From NCBI RefSeq assembly GCF_010233585.1, contig NZ_CP045997.1, positions 1,981,204 to 2,045,203 on the forward strand: 64,000 bases of DNA. The letters run 5' to 3'. The position numbers and the translations under genes are program-made. Below are positions 7,644 to 16,390 of the stretch, in pieces (positions within the stretch are counted from its first letter, which is position 1; each line of letters begins with the position of its first letter). The notes under the pieces were generated by a model, which worked only from the letters and a program-made list of their open reading frames with translations, was not told the origin of the DNA and did not search any database. This DNA comes from Spirosoma endbachense. Its GTDB lineage: Bacteria > Bacteroidota > Bacteroidia > Cytophagales > Spirosomataceae.

Positions 7644-8858
7644 ATGGATGAAGTACTTACATCTTCCCGCCAGACAGTTACTGACCAGACCAACTGGTTT
7701 GCGTTTGGGCTTTGCTTCGGATGTTATGTGATGGGTGGTACCGTTTCAACCCTGTTATCGGTGTTTCTGCCAGTTATTCTGCCCGAATTTGGGGCTGATG
7801 CCTCGTCTGGTGCTGTGCTTAATGCCGCTTTTCTATACGGATGGATCGGGGGTGGATTGGGTTTTGGCCTGGTTGCCGACCGTATAGGGCGGGTTCGGGC
7901 GTTAACGCTAGCCACTGCTTTAGTCGGTTTTTTTACACTACTGTGTGTTTGGGCAAGTAGCTGGCCAATGATGGCTGCCTTCCGGTTTATGGCTGGTATG
8001 GGCGTAGGTGGCGTATTGGTAATAACGACAATCTATCTGTCAGAAATCTGGCCCGAACGTGGGCGTGCGGTTGTACTTGGATTATTGGCGATGTCGTTTC
8101 CGGTTGGCATCGTTCTGGCGGGCAGCATGAATTTGCTGTTTGCCCAGTGGCGGGTGGCCTTCTGGCTAGGTCTGATCCCATTAGTACTTGCCTTGCTGGT
8201 TGCGCAACTTTTGCCTGAATCCAGCCATTGGCAAGCGGCAAAAAAAACAAGTGATTCGAGTAGGCAATCGCTCTGGCAACCTCAGTATCGCCTTAATTTA
8301 GTGCAGGGTTCGCTTATTTTCAGCGCTGTTCTGATTGGCTTATGGGCGGTTTTTTCGTGGACTCCTTCCTGGGTTCAAACACTTTTTGCTACTGATGCCG
8401 ATGCACGCCAGGCTCGTGGATTAACGATGATGCTGTTTGGTATAGGGGGTATTCTGGGGGGAGCGGTCTCTGGTTTTTTAGTTAATAAACTAGGGATGCG
8501 GTCTACATTGCTGGGTACGTTTGCCGGTTGCCTGTTCGCTTGCTGGCTGTTATTTGGCACGAATCAGGCGTTTTCGCCCGTAATTTATGCAGAAACGGCG
8601 CTCCTCTCGCTCTGTTTTGGCGTGAGTCAGGGTACATTATCAAGCTTCGTACCACTCCTGTTTCCAATTGCCATTCGAGCAACCGCATCAGGCTTCTGTT
8701 TTAATGTTGGCCGGGTGCTGACAGCTACCGGTGTATTTTTTGTTGGATCGCTGGTTGCCGTATTTGGCGGCTTAGGGAATGCATTGCTCTTCTTCTCTTT
8801 AACGTTTGCGCTGGCTTTTACCGTGACCTGGTTTAGCCACCGAACAACATCCGTTTGA
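7644..8858 (+). CDS. MFS transporter
   Basis: A 404-residue carrier of the major facilitator superfamily, with about 12 hydrophobic segments. The loop 2-3 signature is visible (GFGLVADRIGRVRALT), followed by FRFMAGMGVGGVLVITTIYLSE, which is closest to the aromatic-acid/sugar-type proton symporters. The central cytoplasmic loop is short (about residues 196-215). It sits between the TonB receptor and an AhpD-like gene on the same strand; the AhpD-like gene begins 25 bases after its stop, so those two are very likely cotranscribed. A small organic acid is a plausible substrate, but that is inference from subfamily resemblance and context. Confidence 0.88.
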   Translation: MDEVLTSSRQTVTDQTNWFAFGLCFGCYVMGGTVSTLLSVFLPVILPEFGADASSGAVLNAAFLYGWIGGGLGFGLVADRIGRVRALTLATALVGFFTLLCVWASSWPMMAAFRFMAGMGVGGVLVITTIYLSEIWPERGRAVVLGLLAMSFPVGIVLAGSMNLLFAQWRVAFWLGLIPLVLALLVAQLLPESSHWQAAKKTSDSSRQSLWQPQYRLNLVQGSLIFSAVLIGLWAVFSWTPSWVQTLFATDADARQARGLTMMLFGIGGILGGAVSGFLVNKLGMRSTLLGTFAGCLFACWLLFGTNQAFSPVIYAETALLSLCFGVSQGTLSSFVPLLFPIAIRATASGFCFNVGRVLTATGVFFVGSLVAVFGGLGNALLFFSLTFALAFTVTWFSHRTTSV

Positions 8859-8883
8859 TTTCTACACAAAAAAAATAAATCAA

Positions 8884-9441
8884 ATGCCTCATATTCAACT
8901 TCCAGAAGGTGTTCCTGGTATTCGTAGTCTGGTGATGTATAGACCCGATACGGGAAAGCCACTTTATGAATTGGCTCAGACTTTATTACGCGGTGATTCA
9001 CCCCTGAGTCAGGCTGAACGCGAACTGATTGCAACCTACGTATCGGCTCGTAACAACTGTAATTTCTGTACGCAGAGCCATGCCGCTGCGGCCCGTGCCC
9101 TATTTGGCCCAGACCGGGAGGTGGTGGATTTTGTTCTGGGCGAATACGAAACGGCCCCGATTTCGGATAAGCTAAAAGCTCTGCTTACGATTGCCGCACA
9201 TGTTCAGACCGATGCCCGAACCGTCAGTGATGCGGATGTAGCCAACGCCCGTCAGTATGGAGCGAGCGACCGCGACATCCATGATACCGTATTAATTGCG
9301 GCCACATTCTGCATGTTCAATCGCTATGTTGATGGCCTGGCTACCTTGTCACCTATCGACTCAACGGTCTATGAACCAATGGGAGAACGGCTTGCGCAAC
9401 ATGGTTACGTCCTGCCAGCAACACAAGCTCCCGCTAACTAG
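8884..9441 (+). CDS. Carboxymuconolactone decarboxylase-family (AhpD-like) protein
   Basis: A 185-residue all-helical protein of the CMD/AhpD family. The redox motif Cys59-Asn-Phe-Cys62 followed by His66 (NNCNFCTQSHAA) is intact, which points to an AhpD-like alkylhydroperoxidase or disulfide reductase activity and not to a true lactone decarboxylase, which lacks the two cysteines. The second half has the repeated helical hairpin (DRDIHDTVLIAATFCMFNRYVDGL). It is translated 25 bases after the MFS carrier. A close paralogue with the same N-terminus (MPHIQL) is encoded at 10580-11146 on the other strand, so the pair arose by duplication. The real substrate is unknown. Confidence 0.88.
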   Translation: MPHIQLPEGVPGIRSLVMYRPDTGKPLYELAQTLLRGDSPLSQAERELIATYVSARNNCNFCTQSHAAAARALFGPDREVVDFVLGEYETAPISDKLKALLTIAAHVQTDARTVSDADVANARQYGASDRDIHDTVLIAATFCMFNRYVDGLATLSPIDSTVYEPMGERLAQHGYVLPATQAPAN

Positions 9442-9505
9442 TTGATCGCAACGATACACATTGGTATGCCAACAATCAATAACTCATAGGTTAAGTTAAC
9501 CATAT

Positions 9506-9530
9506 TCCCCACTTGCTCTGCGGGTGGGGA
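9506..9530 (+). terminator. Probable terminator hairpin after the AhpD-like gene
   Basis: GC-rich 7-bp stem (9506-9512 with 9524-9530), 11-nt loop, followed by a T-containing stretch (ATATCTTTCTTT). It closes the MFS/AhpD unit. The rest of 9442-9897 has no convincing gene. Confidence 0.5.
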
Positions 9531-9840
9531 CATATCTTTCTTTAACTGCCTATTAGCCTCATAAGTAGTATTTAGTCCCTCAGCTTTAATAACTTCCATG
9601 ATTTGGCCCATTATACGAGGACTTCTGAGCGTTCATCATCATATGGATTGTAAAGAAAGTAGAATTACGTTCTTGAGCGTACGAATGATTAGCTACGAGT
9701 TGCCATTGGTGCTATTGTCGGTTAAAAAGCTTCGAATGGCAATTTAATTCGGTAAAAGGATCCGCTGTTATTGGCTAGCTTTAACGAAAAACAGCAGCCG
9801 AACCAAGGTATAATATGGCCTGGGTTTGGTTTATCTATGT

Positions 9841-9848
9841 TACCTTTG
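9841..9848 (+). promoter_or_regulatory. -7 promoter element TACCTTTG
   Basis: Exact match to the Bacteroidetes -7 consensus TAnnTTTG, 49 bases before the start of the RBBP9-type hydrolase. I see no good -33 TTG at the usual distance. Confidence 0.5.
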
Positions 9849-9897
9849 TCCTATATAACGATGGGCTTATCAAAACCTTTTCGAATTAGAAATCTCC

Positions 9898-10485
9898 ATG
9901 CAACCGACCATTTATTTAATACCACGCTGGGGCGGCAAAATTCATTCAGATTGGTATGATTGGTTTGGTGCCGAAATCATGGAACGATATGGCCTCTCGG
10001 TTATAGTACTCGACATGCCTAACTGGAATCAACCCGATGTTGAGGAGTCTGTGAACTTTTTGCTAAGCCAGATTTCTCACGTTGATAAATTGACCTATTT
10101 CATAGGACACAGCGTAGGCTGCCAGGTCGTAATCCGGTATCTTATTGCCCGATTGGGGCAGGATAAAACATTGGAAATAGGCGGTATTCTATTGATAGCC
10201 GCCTGGTTCATGGTCGATAGACCCTGGGACACGATCAATCCGTGGATAGCCAATAAAGGATTGGATTATCGCTCACTTTCCGAACGAGTGCGGTTTAGGA
10301 AGGTAGTCCTATCGGACAATGATCCGTTTACGCCCAACTACGCAGAAAACAAAAAATTGTGGGTTGATCGTATCAATGCAAGTGTGACGGTGTATCCTCA
10401 GCGATCACATTTTAACAGTAAAGCCGAGCCTGGCGTGATCGAAGGATTTGCAGAAATGATAGACCAGACCATTAAGACTACTTAG
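9898..10485 (+). CDS. RBBP9/YdeN-family serine hydrolase
   Basis: A 195-residue single-domain alpha/beta hydrolase of the RBBP9 (YdeN) family. The N-terminus IYLIPRWGGKIHSDWYDWF matches the family's opening strand and Trp-rich region. The nucleophile elbow is GHSVGC with Ser72; the acid is in LSDNDPFTP, and the base His is in RSHFN near the end. RBBP9-type enzymes are small cytoplasmic serine hydrolases, some with peptidase activity, but the bacterial substrate is not known. No signal peptide. It appears to be transcribed alone from the -7 element at 9841. Its 3' end converges with the second AhpD-like gene. Confidence 0.85.
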   Translation: MQPTIYLIPRWGGKIHSDWYDWFGAEIMERYGLSVIVLDMPNWNQPDVEESVNFLLSQISHVDKLTYFIGHSVGCQVVIRYLIARLGQDKTLEIGGILLIAAWFMVDRPWDTINPWIANKGLDYRSLSERVRFRKVVLSDNDPFTPNYAENKKLWVDRINASVTVYPQRSHFNSKAEPGVIEGFAEMIDQTIKTT

Positions 10486-10579
10486 CTATACGTTTCGAAA
10501 AGCTAATCTTACTCTCTAGTGTGCGCGACCAATAATGAACTGGCAGTATTCCTGTCGCGGTCCTTTAACTTCTAAAAAT

Positions 10580-11146
10580 TCAGGCATTTTTCTTCAGATG
10601 ATCGTAGCCGTGCTTTAAACGGTTGTAACCGTGCGTCGTGATTCGTTCACCAAGTTGGGCATAGAATGCCGGTTCGGTAGGCGTTACTGTAGAGAGGCCG
10701 TCTACATATTTATTGTAGAGGCAAAACAACGCGGCAATCAAAACCGTATCGTGGAGTTCACGGTCGGTAGCACCCGCTGCTTTTGCCCGCTCAACGGCTT
10801 CGGGCGTTACCTCCTTACCATTTTTCTGCACCAGAGCGGCTACGTGCAGTAAAGCCTTCATTTTATTGGAAACCGGCGCCGTTTCGTAATCCTGCTTTAC
10901 TAATTCACACGTTTCTGATTCGCCCAGCAGGCGGTCGGCAGCGGCCGTATGAGCTGTGGTACAAAACCGGCATTCGTTGCGAGACGACACCAATGTAGCA
11001 ATCAGTTCCCGTTCGCCCTCGGTCAGCGTCGATTCGCCCCGTAATAACAGTTGAGTCAGTTCGCGGATAGGTTGCGCAGAATCCTGACGGTATTCTAGCA
11101 AGCCGGTTATACCCGGCAAGTGGGTTTCGAGCTGGATATGGGGCAT
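10580..11146 (-). CDS. Second AhpD-like carboxymuconolactone decarboxylase-family protein
   Basis: A 188-residue paralogue of the protein at 8884: same MPHIQL start, same spacing of Cys59-Arg-Phe-Cys62 and His66 (NECRFCTTAHTAAADRLLG), and the same C-terminal helical hairpin (DRELHDTVLIAALFCLYNKYVDGL). It is expected to be a cytoplasmic redox protein with a reactive Cys pair. I start at ATG 11146, which matches the paralogue; the longer frame to 11173 overlaps the upstream gene. It lies 13 bases after an L,D-transpeptidase gene on the same strand, so the two are probably cotranscribed, an odd pairing of a wall enzyme with a peroxidase-like protein. Confidence 0.88.
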   Translation of the reverse strand: MPHIQLETHLPGITGLLEYRQDSAQPIRELTQLLLRGESTLTEGERELIATLVSSRNECRFCTTAHTAAADRLLGESETCELVKQDYETAPVSNKMKALLHVAALVQKNGKEVTPEAVERAKAAGATDRELHDTVLIAALFCLYNKYVDGLSTVTPTEPAFYAQLGERITTHGYNRLKHGYDHLKKNA

Positions 11147-11159
11147 GATCAATAAAGGG

Positions 11160-11882
11160 TTACAGGGTAGCAAACGCGTCGGCCAGAAACGTGGACTGCT
11201 GCAAATAATTCGGATCAGGCGAATACACGAACAGACAGGTCCCTCCCTTTACGGCTTCAATAATTGGCTTCGACAGGGCATAAGGTACAGCGGGACAACC
11301 CTGACTGCGGCCCAGCCGGCCGGTTTTACGAATAAAATCTTCGCAGACATAGTCGGCTCCGTGGAGCACAATGTTGCGATTATAGACATTATCATTAAAG
11401 CCTTTTTCCAAGCCCTTCAACTGGAGAGACAGACCATGTTTTCCCATGTAGGTATTGAGCGTCTGATAAAATCCCAGGCTACTCTGAAAGGACGAGTTCG
11501 TATTCGAGAACTGATTGGGAACCAAATCACCGGAATTACGGCCATGCGAAACATACGTATTGAAGAGTAGTTTCTTGTTGGCCAAATCAACCACATAGAG
11601 CCGTTTTTTATTCGATGGCTGACTTAGATCGACGATCGATATAACGGATTTCGTCGTGTCTAGTTTCTGCCAGCCCCGTATTGCATACTCAAAAACGCTC
11701 TTTTGTAAACCAGATTGAGCCAGATTGAGTTGATCATATACGTCAAGCTTTGCAAAACTCCTGACTTTGGGAGCAGCTTTGATTGTGGTAGACGCGGCTA
11801 CAACACTACGAGTAGATTTGAGTCCGGTGCTTGCAAAATAAGCTAACGCAAGAACAGCCAGAAGCCAAACGACTTTCTTCAT
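11160..11882 (-). CDS. Murein L,D-transpeptidase of the YkuD_2 subfamily
   Basis: A 240-residue exported enzyme with a signal or anchor at 1-20 (MKKVVWLLAVLALAYFAS). The core motifs are those of the YkuD_2 subfamily: SKNVVYVVDL-like strand (RLYVVDLANKKLLF), SHGRNSGD, IVLHGADYV and GRSQGCPAVP, where the Cys is the nucleophile and the His of LHGA is nearby. It should act in the periplasm on peptidoglycan stem peptides. I prefer ATG 11882 over an in-frame GTG at 11888. It differs from the larger YkuD enzyme at 2493 and is not a recent copy. Its stop lies 13 bases from the AhpD-like start downstream. Confidence 0.88.
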   Translation of the reverse strand: MKKVVWLLAVLALAYFASTGLKSTRSVVAASTTIKAAPKVRSFAKLDVYDQLNLAQSGLQKSVFEYAIRGWQKLDTTKSVISIVDLSQPSNKKRLYVVDLANKKLLFNTYVSHGRNSGDLVPNQFSNTNSSFQSSLGFYQTLNTYMGKHGLSLQLKGLEKGFNDNVYNRNIVLHGADYVCEDFIRKTGRLGRSQGCPAVPYALSKPIIEAVKGGTCLFVYSPDPNYLQQSTFLADAFATL

Positions 11883-11991
11883 AAGCACTAGCGGGTGTTG
11901 TTGGGATTTGTGATAGGAAATGTACTAATAAAACCCGATTCGGATCATTTTAATTCGCTAAACTACTATCTTTTTGCCAGAAATTCTTGTT

Positions 11992-12729
11992 ATGACTCCC
12001 TACGAAGAAGCTGTTCAGACCGAACTGACCCGCTGGCAACAGGCCATGCAAAAGCCCCCATCGACCGTTGGGCGGCTTTCTACGGCGGTTCAACGCCGGA
12101 TCAATCGCATCATTCCCAGGCGTGTTCATCAACTGATTACAGCAACCATTAAGCAAATGACGCGGGCGGTGCTGTTTGGGGCTGAATTTCTGAATCGGTT
12201 ACCCGAAGCAGGTCTGACTTTACCCCAGCGTGAAGCAGCTGTCGTTGACCGAATCAATTTTTACCGGAAGGCCGGAGCCGCCGAAGGAGGAGTTACCGGA
12301 GCAGGAGGATTGTTGCTGGGATTAGCCGACTTTCCGCTGTTGCTGGGGCTAAAAATGAAAATGCTGTTTGAGATTGCTGCTCTATACGGCCATTCAGTTA
12401 GCGACTACCGCGAACGGGTTTATATTCTCTACATTTTTCAGCTGGCTTTTTCGAGCCAGGAGCGCAGGCAGGTCGTTTACCGCTACATTGCTGACTGGCC
12501 CGAACATAGCCGCCAGCTCCCCGACGACATCAATCAGTTCGATTGGCTGACCTTTCAGCAGGAATACCGCGATTATATCGATCTGGTTAAAATGGCTCAA
12601 CTGATTCCGGGCATAGGCGCTGCGGTGGGCATTGTGGCCAACTATCAGCTCGTTAGCCAGCTAGGTCGTACGGCCATGAATGCTTACCGGATGCGGTGGG
12701 CAGAAGAAAACAAATCTCTATTGACCTAA
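11992..12729 (+). CDS. EcsC-family protein
   Basis: A 245-residue protein of the EcsC family, which in Bacilli is encoded with the EcsAB ABC transporter but is widespread alone and of unknown function. The family hallmarks are the Gly-rich segment GAAEGGVTGAGGLLLGLADF and the following hydrophobic helix PLLLGLKMKMLFEIAALYG, and a C-terminal Gly-rich helix (IPGIGAAVGIVANYQLV). The Gly-rich helices suggest peripheral or shallow membrane association. ATG 11992 gives the family's usual start; an upstream frame to 11974 uses a non-ATG codon. Its stop is one base from the convergent serine hydrolase stop. Confidence 0.85.
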   Translation: MTPYEEAVQTELTRWQQAMQKPPSTVGRLSTAVQRRINRIIPRRVHQLITATIKQMTRAVLFGAEFLNRLPEAGLTLPQREAAVVDRINFYRKAGAAEGGVTGAGGLLLGLADFPLLLGLKMKMLFEIAALYGHSVSDYRERVYILYIFQLAFSSQERRQVVYRYIADWPEHSRQLPDDINQFDWLTFQQEYRDYIDLVKMAQLIPGIGAAVGIVANYQLVSQLGRTAMNAYRMRWAEENKSLLT

Positions 12730-12730
12730 T

Positions 12731-13882
12731 CTATTTTTCCGCCCGTTTATTGGCCTGTTTGCGAACTTCTTCCCGCCAGTCAATCCCTAAAAACCCGAAC
12801 GCCGGGTGCTGACCACCAATCGTTTGTTTTAGAATTTCGTCGGCAAAGTCTAACCCGTTCGATCCGTTCGCAAAATAAATGACCGCATCATTGCGGTCAC
12901 TGTTTGCCGTGACATAGCACTTAAACGCGCCATTATCGCCCCAATGCCAGAAATAGTTTCCGGTTGGTGTTTGCTCAATGCCAATGCCTAATCCCCAGAA
13001 TAAGCCCGGAGCCAGTGTATCTGAGCCAGAAAAACGCTTTGGTAATTGACTCTGTGGTCGAAGCATTTCTTCAGTGGTCGTCTTTTTTAAACCCGTAGGT
13101 TTCAGCAGAGCCAGAATGAATTGGGAGTAATCGACAGCCGTGGTATGAAGGGAATAAGCCATGTTTGCCTGCGAAGGTTTGTATTTGGTCTCCGTTTCGC
13201 CCGATTCGTTGTGTGGCAGCGCATAATTGCTGTTGAAGGTCGACTTCCAGACAAACCCACTGTTGGTCATGCCCAGTGGTTTCAGCACCCGCTCTTCCAT
13301 TAGTTCATTGATGGGTTTGTCCGTAATTTTCTCGACCACTTTTTGTAAAAAAACGAAGCCTTCGCCAGAGTAGCCAAATCGGTCGCCCGGCGAAAAAACC
13401 ATCGAAAGCTGGTTCGATTCCCTTTTTTTGCGCCAGTTCGGGAAACCCGATTGATGGCTCAACACCAAACGAGCTGTTATTTTTTGGTAGCGTTCGTCGG
13501 CCGCAGCATCTGGATAAGGCATGTATTCATACAGTGGTTTATCTAAATCCAGCTTGCCTTCTTCAACCAGTTGCAATACCACATAAGCAAAGACCGGTTT
13601 GCTGAGCGACGCAGCTTCGAACACGGTAGTAGGGGTAACCAACTGAGTCGAATCAGCTTTCGTTATGCCATATCCTTTACTATAAACCCGCTTATTCGCT
13701 CGGATAAGCACAATGGAGAGACCGGGTACGTGGGCGCTATCCATCAACTGGGTTATGCGCTGATCCAACCGGGAAAACTCTGTAGTGGTCAGAGCCGATT
13801 GGCCGTATGCCTGTTGAATCACGACCAGGAAGAGGAAAACCCAGTAGTATAAAATGCCCAGACGTAGTATAGGTAAGTTCAT
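12731..13882 (-). CDS. Exported serine hydrolase, class C beta-lactamase fold
   Basis: A 383-residue protein with a signal peptide (cut near QQAYGQ) and the beta-lactamase/penicillin-binding fold. Motif 1 is Ser-x-x-Lys in EAASLSKPVFAY; motif 2 is Tyr-Ser-Gly in RFGYSGEGFVFL; motif 3 is His-x-Gly in FWHWGDNGAFK in place of KTG. Such proteins are usually esterases, D-aminopeptidases or transpeptidase-like enzymes and only rarely true AmpC lactamases. It acts in the periplasm or outside. I start at ATG 13882, since the frame to 13888 relies on TTG. A near-match to the -7 element (TATCTTTC on the - strand) lies at 13896-13903. Confidence 0.85.
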   Translation of the reverse strand: MNLPILRLGILYYWVFLFLVVIQQAYGQSALTTTEFSRLDQRITQLMDSAHVPGLSIVLIRANKRVYSKGYGITKADSTQLVTPTTVFEAASLSKPVFAYVVLQLVEEGKLDLDKPLYEYMPYPDAAADERYQKITARLVLSHQSGFPNWRKKRESNQLSMVFSPGDRFGYSGEGFVFLQKVVEKITDKPINELMEERVLKPLGMTNSGFVWKSTFNSNYALPHNESGETETKYKPSQANMAYSLHTTAVDYSQFILALLKPTGLKKTTTEEMLRPQSQLPKRFSGSDTLAPGLFWGLGIGIEQTPTGNYFWHWGDNGAFKCYVTANSDRNDAVIYFANGSNGLDFADEILKQTIGGQHPAFGFLGIDWREEVRKQANKRAEK

Positions 13883-14039
13883 TCGCAACGGTTTTCGGAA
13901 AGATAGTGAATAGCGGGCCTTCGTTGCATTGCTATTCAGTAGCGATTTAGTTTAAGGTTCCTGGATAGGTTTCGGCTGTTTCCATTCATGAGTTGATTTT
14001 CGACTAAGGAAACACCATAAACGCTAACTGCGCCCTACC

Positions 14040-14504
14040 ATGAAAACCTACCTCCTGGGAATTTGCCTGTTGTTGATCAGTTCGTTTACGTATGGGCAAT
14101 CAACGGTCGATTCGGTGCAAAACCCGGCTTCTGTCGCTGCGGACGTGCCCGCTTTGATTCCTCTGAACCAGGTGAATTCGCCAGAGCACAAGACCGATGC
14201 CCCAGACCACATGAGCGAGCAGAGTATTCTGGCGCTGTGTATTCTTGGCTTTGGTCTACTGGCCATTATTGGCGAGATCTTTTTTATTCAAAGTATGGGC
14301 GATGCGTTAAAGATGGATGCCTTCGATGCGCTGCGTCTATTGACCGTCACACTCATTATTGTCGGGGCTCTTTTTGTGTCAATGGGCACCAATGATAATA
14401 CAAGAACGGCGGCTGCAACTGGCTTGCTGGGCACCATAGCCGGGTACATGCTCGCTCGGAGTGGCTTAACAAAGGGTGGGCCAACGGATGAAGTCAAACG
14501 CTGA
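14040..14504 (+). CDS. Membrane protein of unknown function
   Basis: A 154-residue protein with a cleavable signal (cut near FTYGQ), a polar periplasmic stretch (about 20-60), and three hydrophobic segments: ILALCILGFGLLAIIGEIFF, LLTVTLIIVGALFVSMG and a Gly/Ala-rich one (ATGLLGTIAGYMLA). The tail is short and basic. No family is recognised. The next gene begins 7 bases after its stop, or overlaps it if the earlier ATG is used, so the two form one transcription unit. Confidence 0.7.
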   Translation: MKTYLLGICLLLISSFTYGQSTVDSVQNPASVAADVPALIPLNQVNSPEHKTDAPDHMSEQSILALCILGFGLLAIIGEIFFIQSMGDALKMDAFDALRLLTVTLIIVGALFVSMGTNDNTRTAAATGLLGTIAGYMLARSGLTKGGPTDEVKR

Positions 14505-14511
14505 ATACAAA

Positions 14512-14880
14512 ATGAAAACGATTATGATGCTGGTAAATATGGTTATGATGGTAACGGCGGTTTATCCACAGGTGGTACAGCGACCTACGCGAGCAGTACC
14601 GCCCAAAATTTACAGTCAGCAATCGGTCATTACGTTGCTGAACAACACAAAAGATCTACTGAAATTTCAACTGCGGTATGATACGCCGGGAGCCCAATGG
14701 GCTACCTATCAGCTTTCGGCTGGTGAGCGGAAAGCGGTTCCCGTAAGAGGGTCATACCTGAATCTGTATATGGCCAATACGGGAAAACTGCCTTTAACGT
14801 ATTCCTTGGTGGCGGGAAAAAACTACCAGTTTTACTGGAGCGTTCCCCGAGGAATGTATGATGTTGACCTGATGCAGTAG
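14512..14880 (+). CDS. Small exported protein of unknown function
   Basis: A 122-residue protein with a Met-rich signal peptide (MKTIMMLVNMVMMVTAVYPQ). The mature part is all-beta in character: SVITLLNNTKDLLKFQLRYD, a loop, and a C-terminal strand set with NYQFYWSVPRGMYDVDL. The pattern suggests a small beta-sandwich that modifies a surface or binds a polymer, but no family is recognised. I chose ATG 14512; an in-frame ATG at 14488 would overlap the upstream gene by 17 bases and leave a charged stretch before the signal. Confidence 0.65.
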   Translation: MKTIMMLVNMVMMVTAVYPQVVQRPTRAVPPKIYSQQSVITLLNNTKDLLKFQLRYDTPGAQWATYQLSAGERKAVPVRGSYLNLYMANTGKLPLTYSLVAGKNYQFYWSVPRGMYDVDLMQ

Positions 14881-14933
14881 GGCGTTTTTGGGGCTATAGT
14901 CAGCCATTGGCCGAAAACGGCCAACTGCCTGTT

Positions 14934-15605
14934 TCAGAATGTATAGATCAATTGTGTCTGCAAACCCAGTTCATACGTGCGCTTATCGGTGTGTGACCCG
15001 CCGAATCGCCCTAATCGATAAGTCAACGTTGGCTGTGCTGTCAATGCCAGGTTCGAGTCGATCTGATAAACGGCTCCGGCTCCAATCATAGCATTGAAGA
15101 TCGGACCAGGATCGGGGTTGAGCCGAAGCTTTTGCGTTGGCAGATCATCACGCTCGGCAATTACCCGCGACGAGAACGGAATATCTACCAGCAGGGCCAG
15201 CGTATAATAAGGGGACAATTGATTAGTTGATGATCGACAATTGATCATCAGCGGAATCCGAATACCCCGGTTCCGAATGATTGTGTTTCCTTCTCCCGCA
15301 ATGGGCAACCGGGCAACACGCGTTGGCAGGTATCGATACCAGATTCCGGCGGATACCGACCAGCCCGGAGCATACGTATAATAGCCCGTCAGACCGGCCG
15401 AATAACCCACTGTGCCAATGGGACCAGGCAGGTAAACAGGTTCAACAACCTGCCCATCACTGTCAGGAAATAGATAAAGACGATTATAGGCGGTATGAAC
15501 GTATAAAGGAGTTACTGTCGCCGAAATGGATAATTTTTCCTGACCAAGCGAAGGTACAGCCTGTAGCAGCAGCAGGCATAGAAACGAACAGAACAGTTTG
15601 GTCAT
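14934..15605 (-). CDS. Outer membrane beta-barrel-like protein
   Basis: A 223-residue protein with a signal peptide (MTKLFCSFLCLLLLQAVPS, cut near LGQ) and alternating polar and hydrophobic strands ending in an aromatic residue (ELGLQTQLIYTF), the usual end of an outer membrane barrel. Aromatic-rich strands such as GYYTYAPGWSVSAGIWYRYL and the length suggest an eight-stranded barrel of the OmpW/PorT-like type common in Bacteroidetes. No ligand or partner is evident. It is read after the DUF4142 gene, with a terminator between. Confidence 0.7.
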   Translation of the reverse strand: MTKLFCSFLCLLLLQAVPSLGQEKLSISATVTPLYVHTAYNRLYLFPDSDGQVVEPVYLPGPIGTVGYSAGLTGYYTYAPGWSVSAGIWYRYLPTRVARLPIAGEGNTIIRNRGIRIPLMINCRSSTNQLSPYYTLALLVDIPFSSRVIAERDDLPTQKLRLNPDPGPIFNAMIGAGAVYQIDSNLALTAQPTLTYRLGRFGGSHTDKRTYELGLQTQLIYTF

Positions 15606-15642
15606 AAGCGTAGTACACGATCATTTGGGGGTGAAATAAAAC

Positions 15643-15679
15643 AAAAAAGGGCACCGACCAACTGGCAGTGCCCTTTTTT
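15643..15679 (-). terminator. Intrinsic terminator of the DUF4142 gene
   Basis: Perfect 12-bp stem (15643-15654 with 15668-15679) with A6 and T6 at its ends, 15 bases after the DUF4142 stop in the - direction. It separates that gene from the barrel protein downstream. Confidence 0.85.
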
Positions 15680-15693
15680 GAGGTTCAGGTCTC

Positions 15694-16251
15694 TTACTTC
15701 ATGGCATCATTGATCGCTTTGATCTTATCCAGATGCTCTTTTAGCGTTGGTATTGTTTTCGAAGCAAAAGCCTTGATATCAGGATCTTTACCATCCTTAC
15801 TGGCTTCTTCAAATTCGTCGACATCTTCTTTGTGATCATCTACCATCATGCTCACATATTTCTTGTCGAAATCCTTGCCCGACAGTTTGGCCAGCTCGTC
15901 AACATGTTTCTGGTGCTCTTCGCCCAGCGTTGTTGGCAAGGTGATATTCTTACTGGCAGCAAGCGCTTTCAGTTCGTCGTTGGCCTGCGAATGGTCTTTC
16001 ACCATCATAGCCCCGAAGTCTTTAACCTGCTGACTTTGTGCTTTTTCCTGCGCCATACGGCCTAGTTCAACTTCAAGCATTCCACCACTGGCGGCTTTTA
16101 CGGCAAACTCCGAATCATCATCGTCAGATGTTTTTTTATCTTCGTTCGCCTGTTCGGCGCGCTCTTCACTGTCTTTATTTCCGCTACTACCGCATGATTG
16201 CAGGGTAAGCCCGCTGGCAATGAGCATGGCCAGAAGAATGGTCTTTTTCAT
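15694..16251 (-). CDS. DUF4142 lipoprotein
   Basis: A 185-residue lipoprotein: lipobox LTLQSC with Cys20, an acidic linker (about 24-48), then a DUF4142 domain of four long helices. The domain shows the repeated ferritin-like pattern of acidic and His residues: MMVKDHSQANDELK in the second helix and MMVDDHKEDVDEFE in the third. DUF4142 proteins are exported in many Proteobacteria and Bacteroidetes and are suspected to bind metal or respond to stress, but the role is unproven. It is expected in the periplasm, tethered to a membrane. Confidence 0.9.
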   Translation of the reverse strand: MKKTILLAMLIASGLTLQSCGSSGNKDSEERAEQANEDKKTSDDDDSEFAVKAASGGMLEVELGRMAQEKAQSQQVKDFGAMMVKDHSQANDELKALAASKNITLPTTLGEEHQKHVDELAKLSGKDFDKKYVSMMVDDHKEDVDEFEEASKDGKDPDIKAFASKTIPTLKEHLDKIKAINDAMK

Positions 16252-16390
16252 GGTCTTGTTGTTTTTATAACGTTGATATACAGAACTTTAAATAAAACTC
16301 TTCTCCAACCGTATTGTTTGGACTGCGTGCGGTGAGTTATTTTATGGGCCACTTGGCCGCATTCTCCTACCTGATAACCAGTCCTTTCGT

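Noticed and set aside
9771..9959. 62-residue frame before the RBBP9-type gene
   Set aside because: It starts with TTG, overlaps the -7 element and the true start of the hydrolase in another frame, and has no family features.
12731..13882. Antibiotic-resistance AmpC beta-lactamase
   Set aside because: Motif 3 is HxG and the overall sequence is closer to esterase/peptidase-type serine hydrolases; resistance cannot be claimed.
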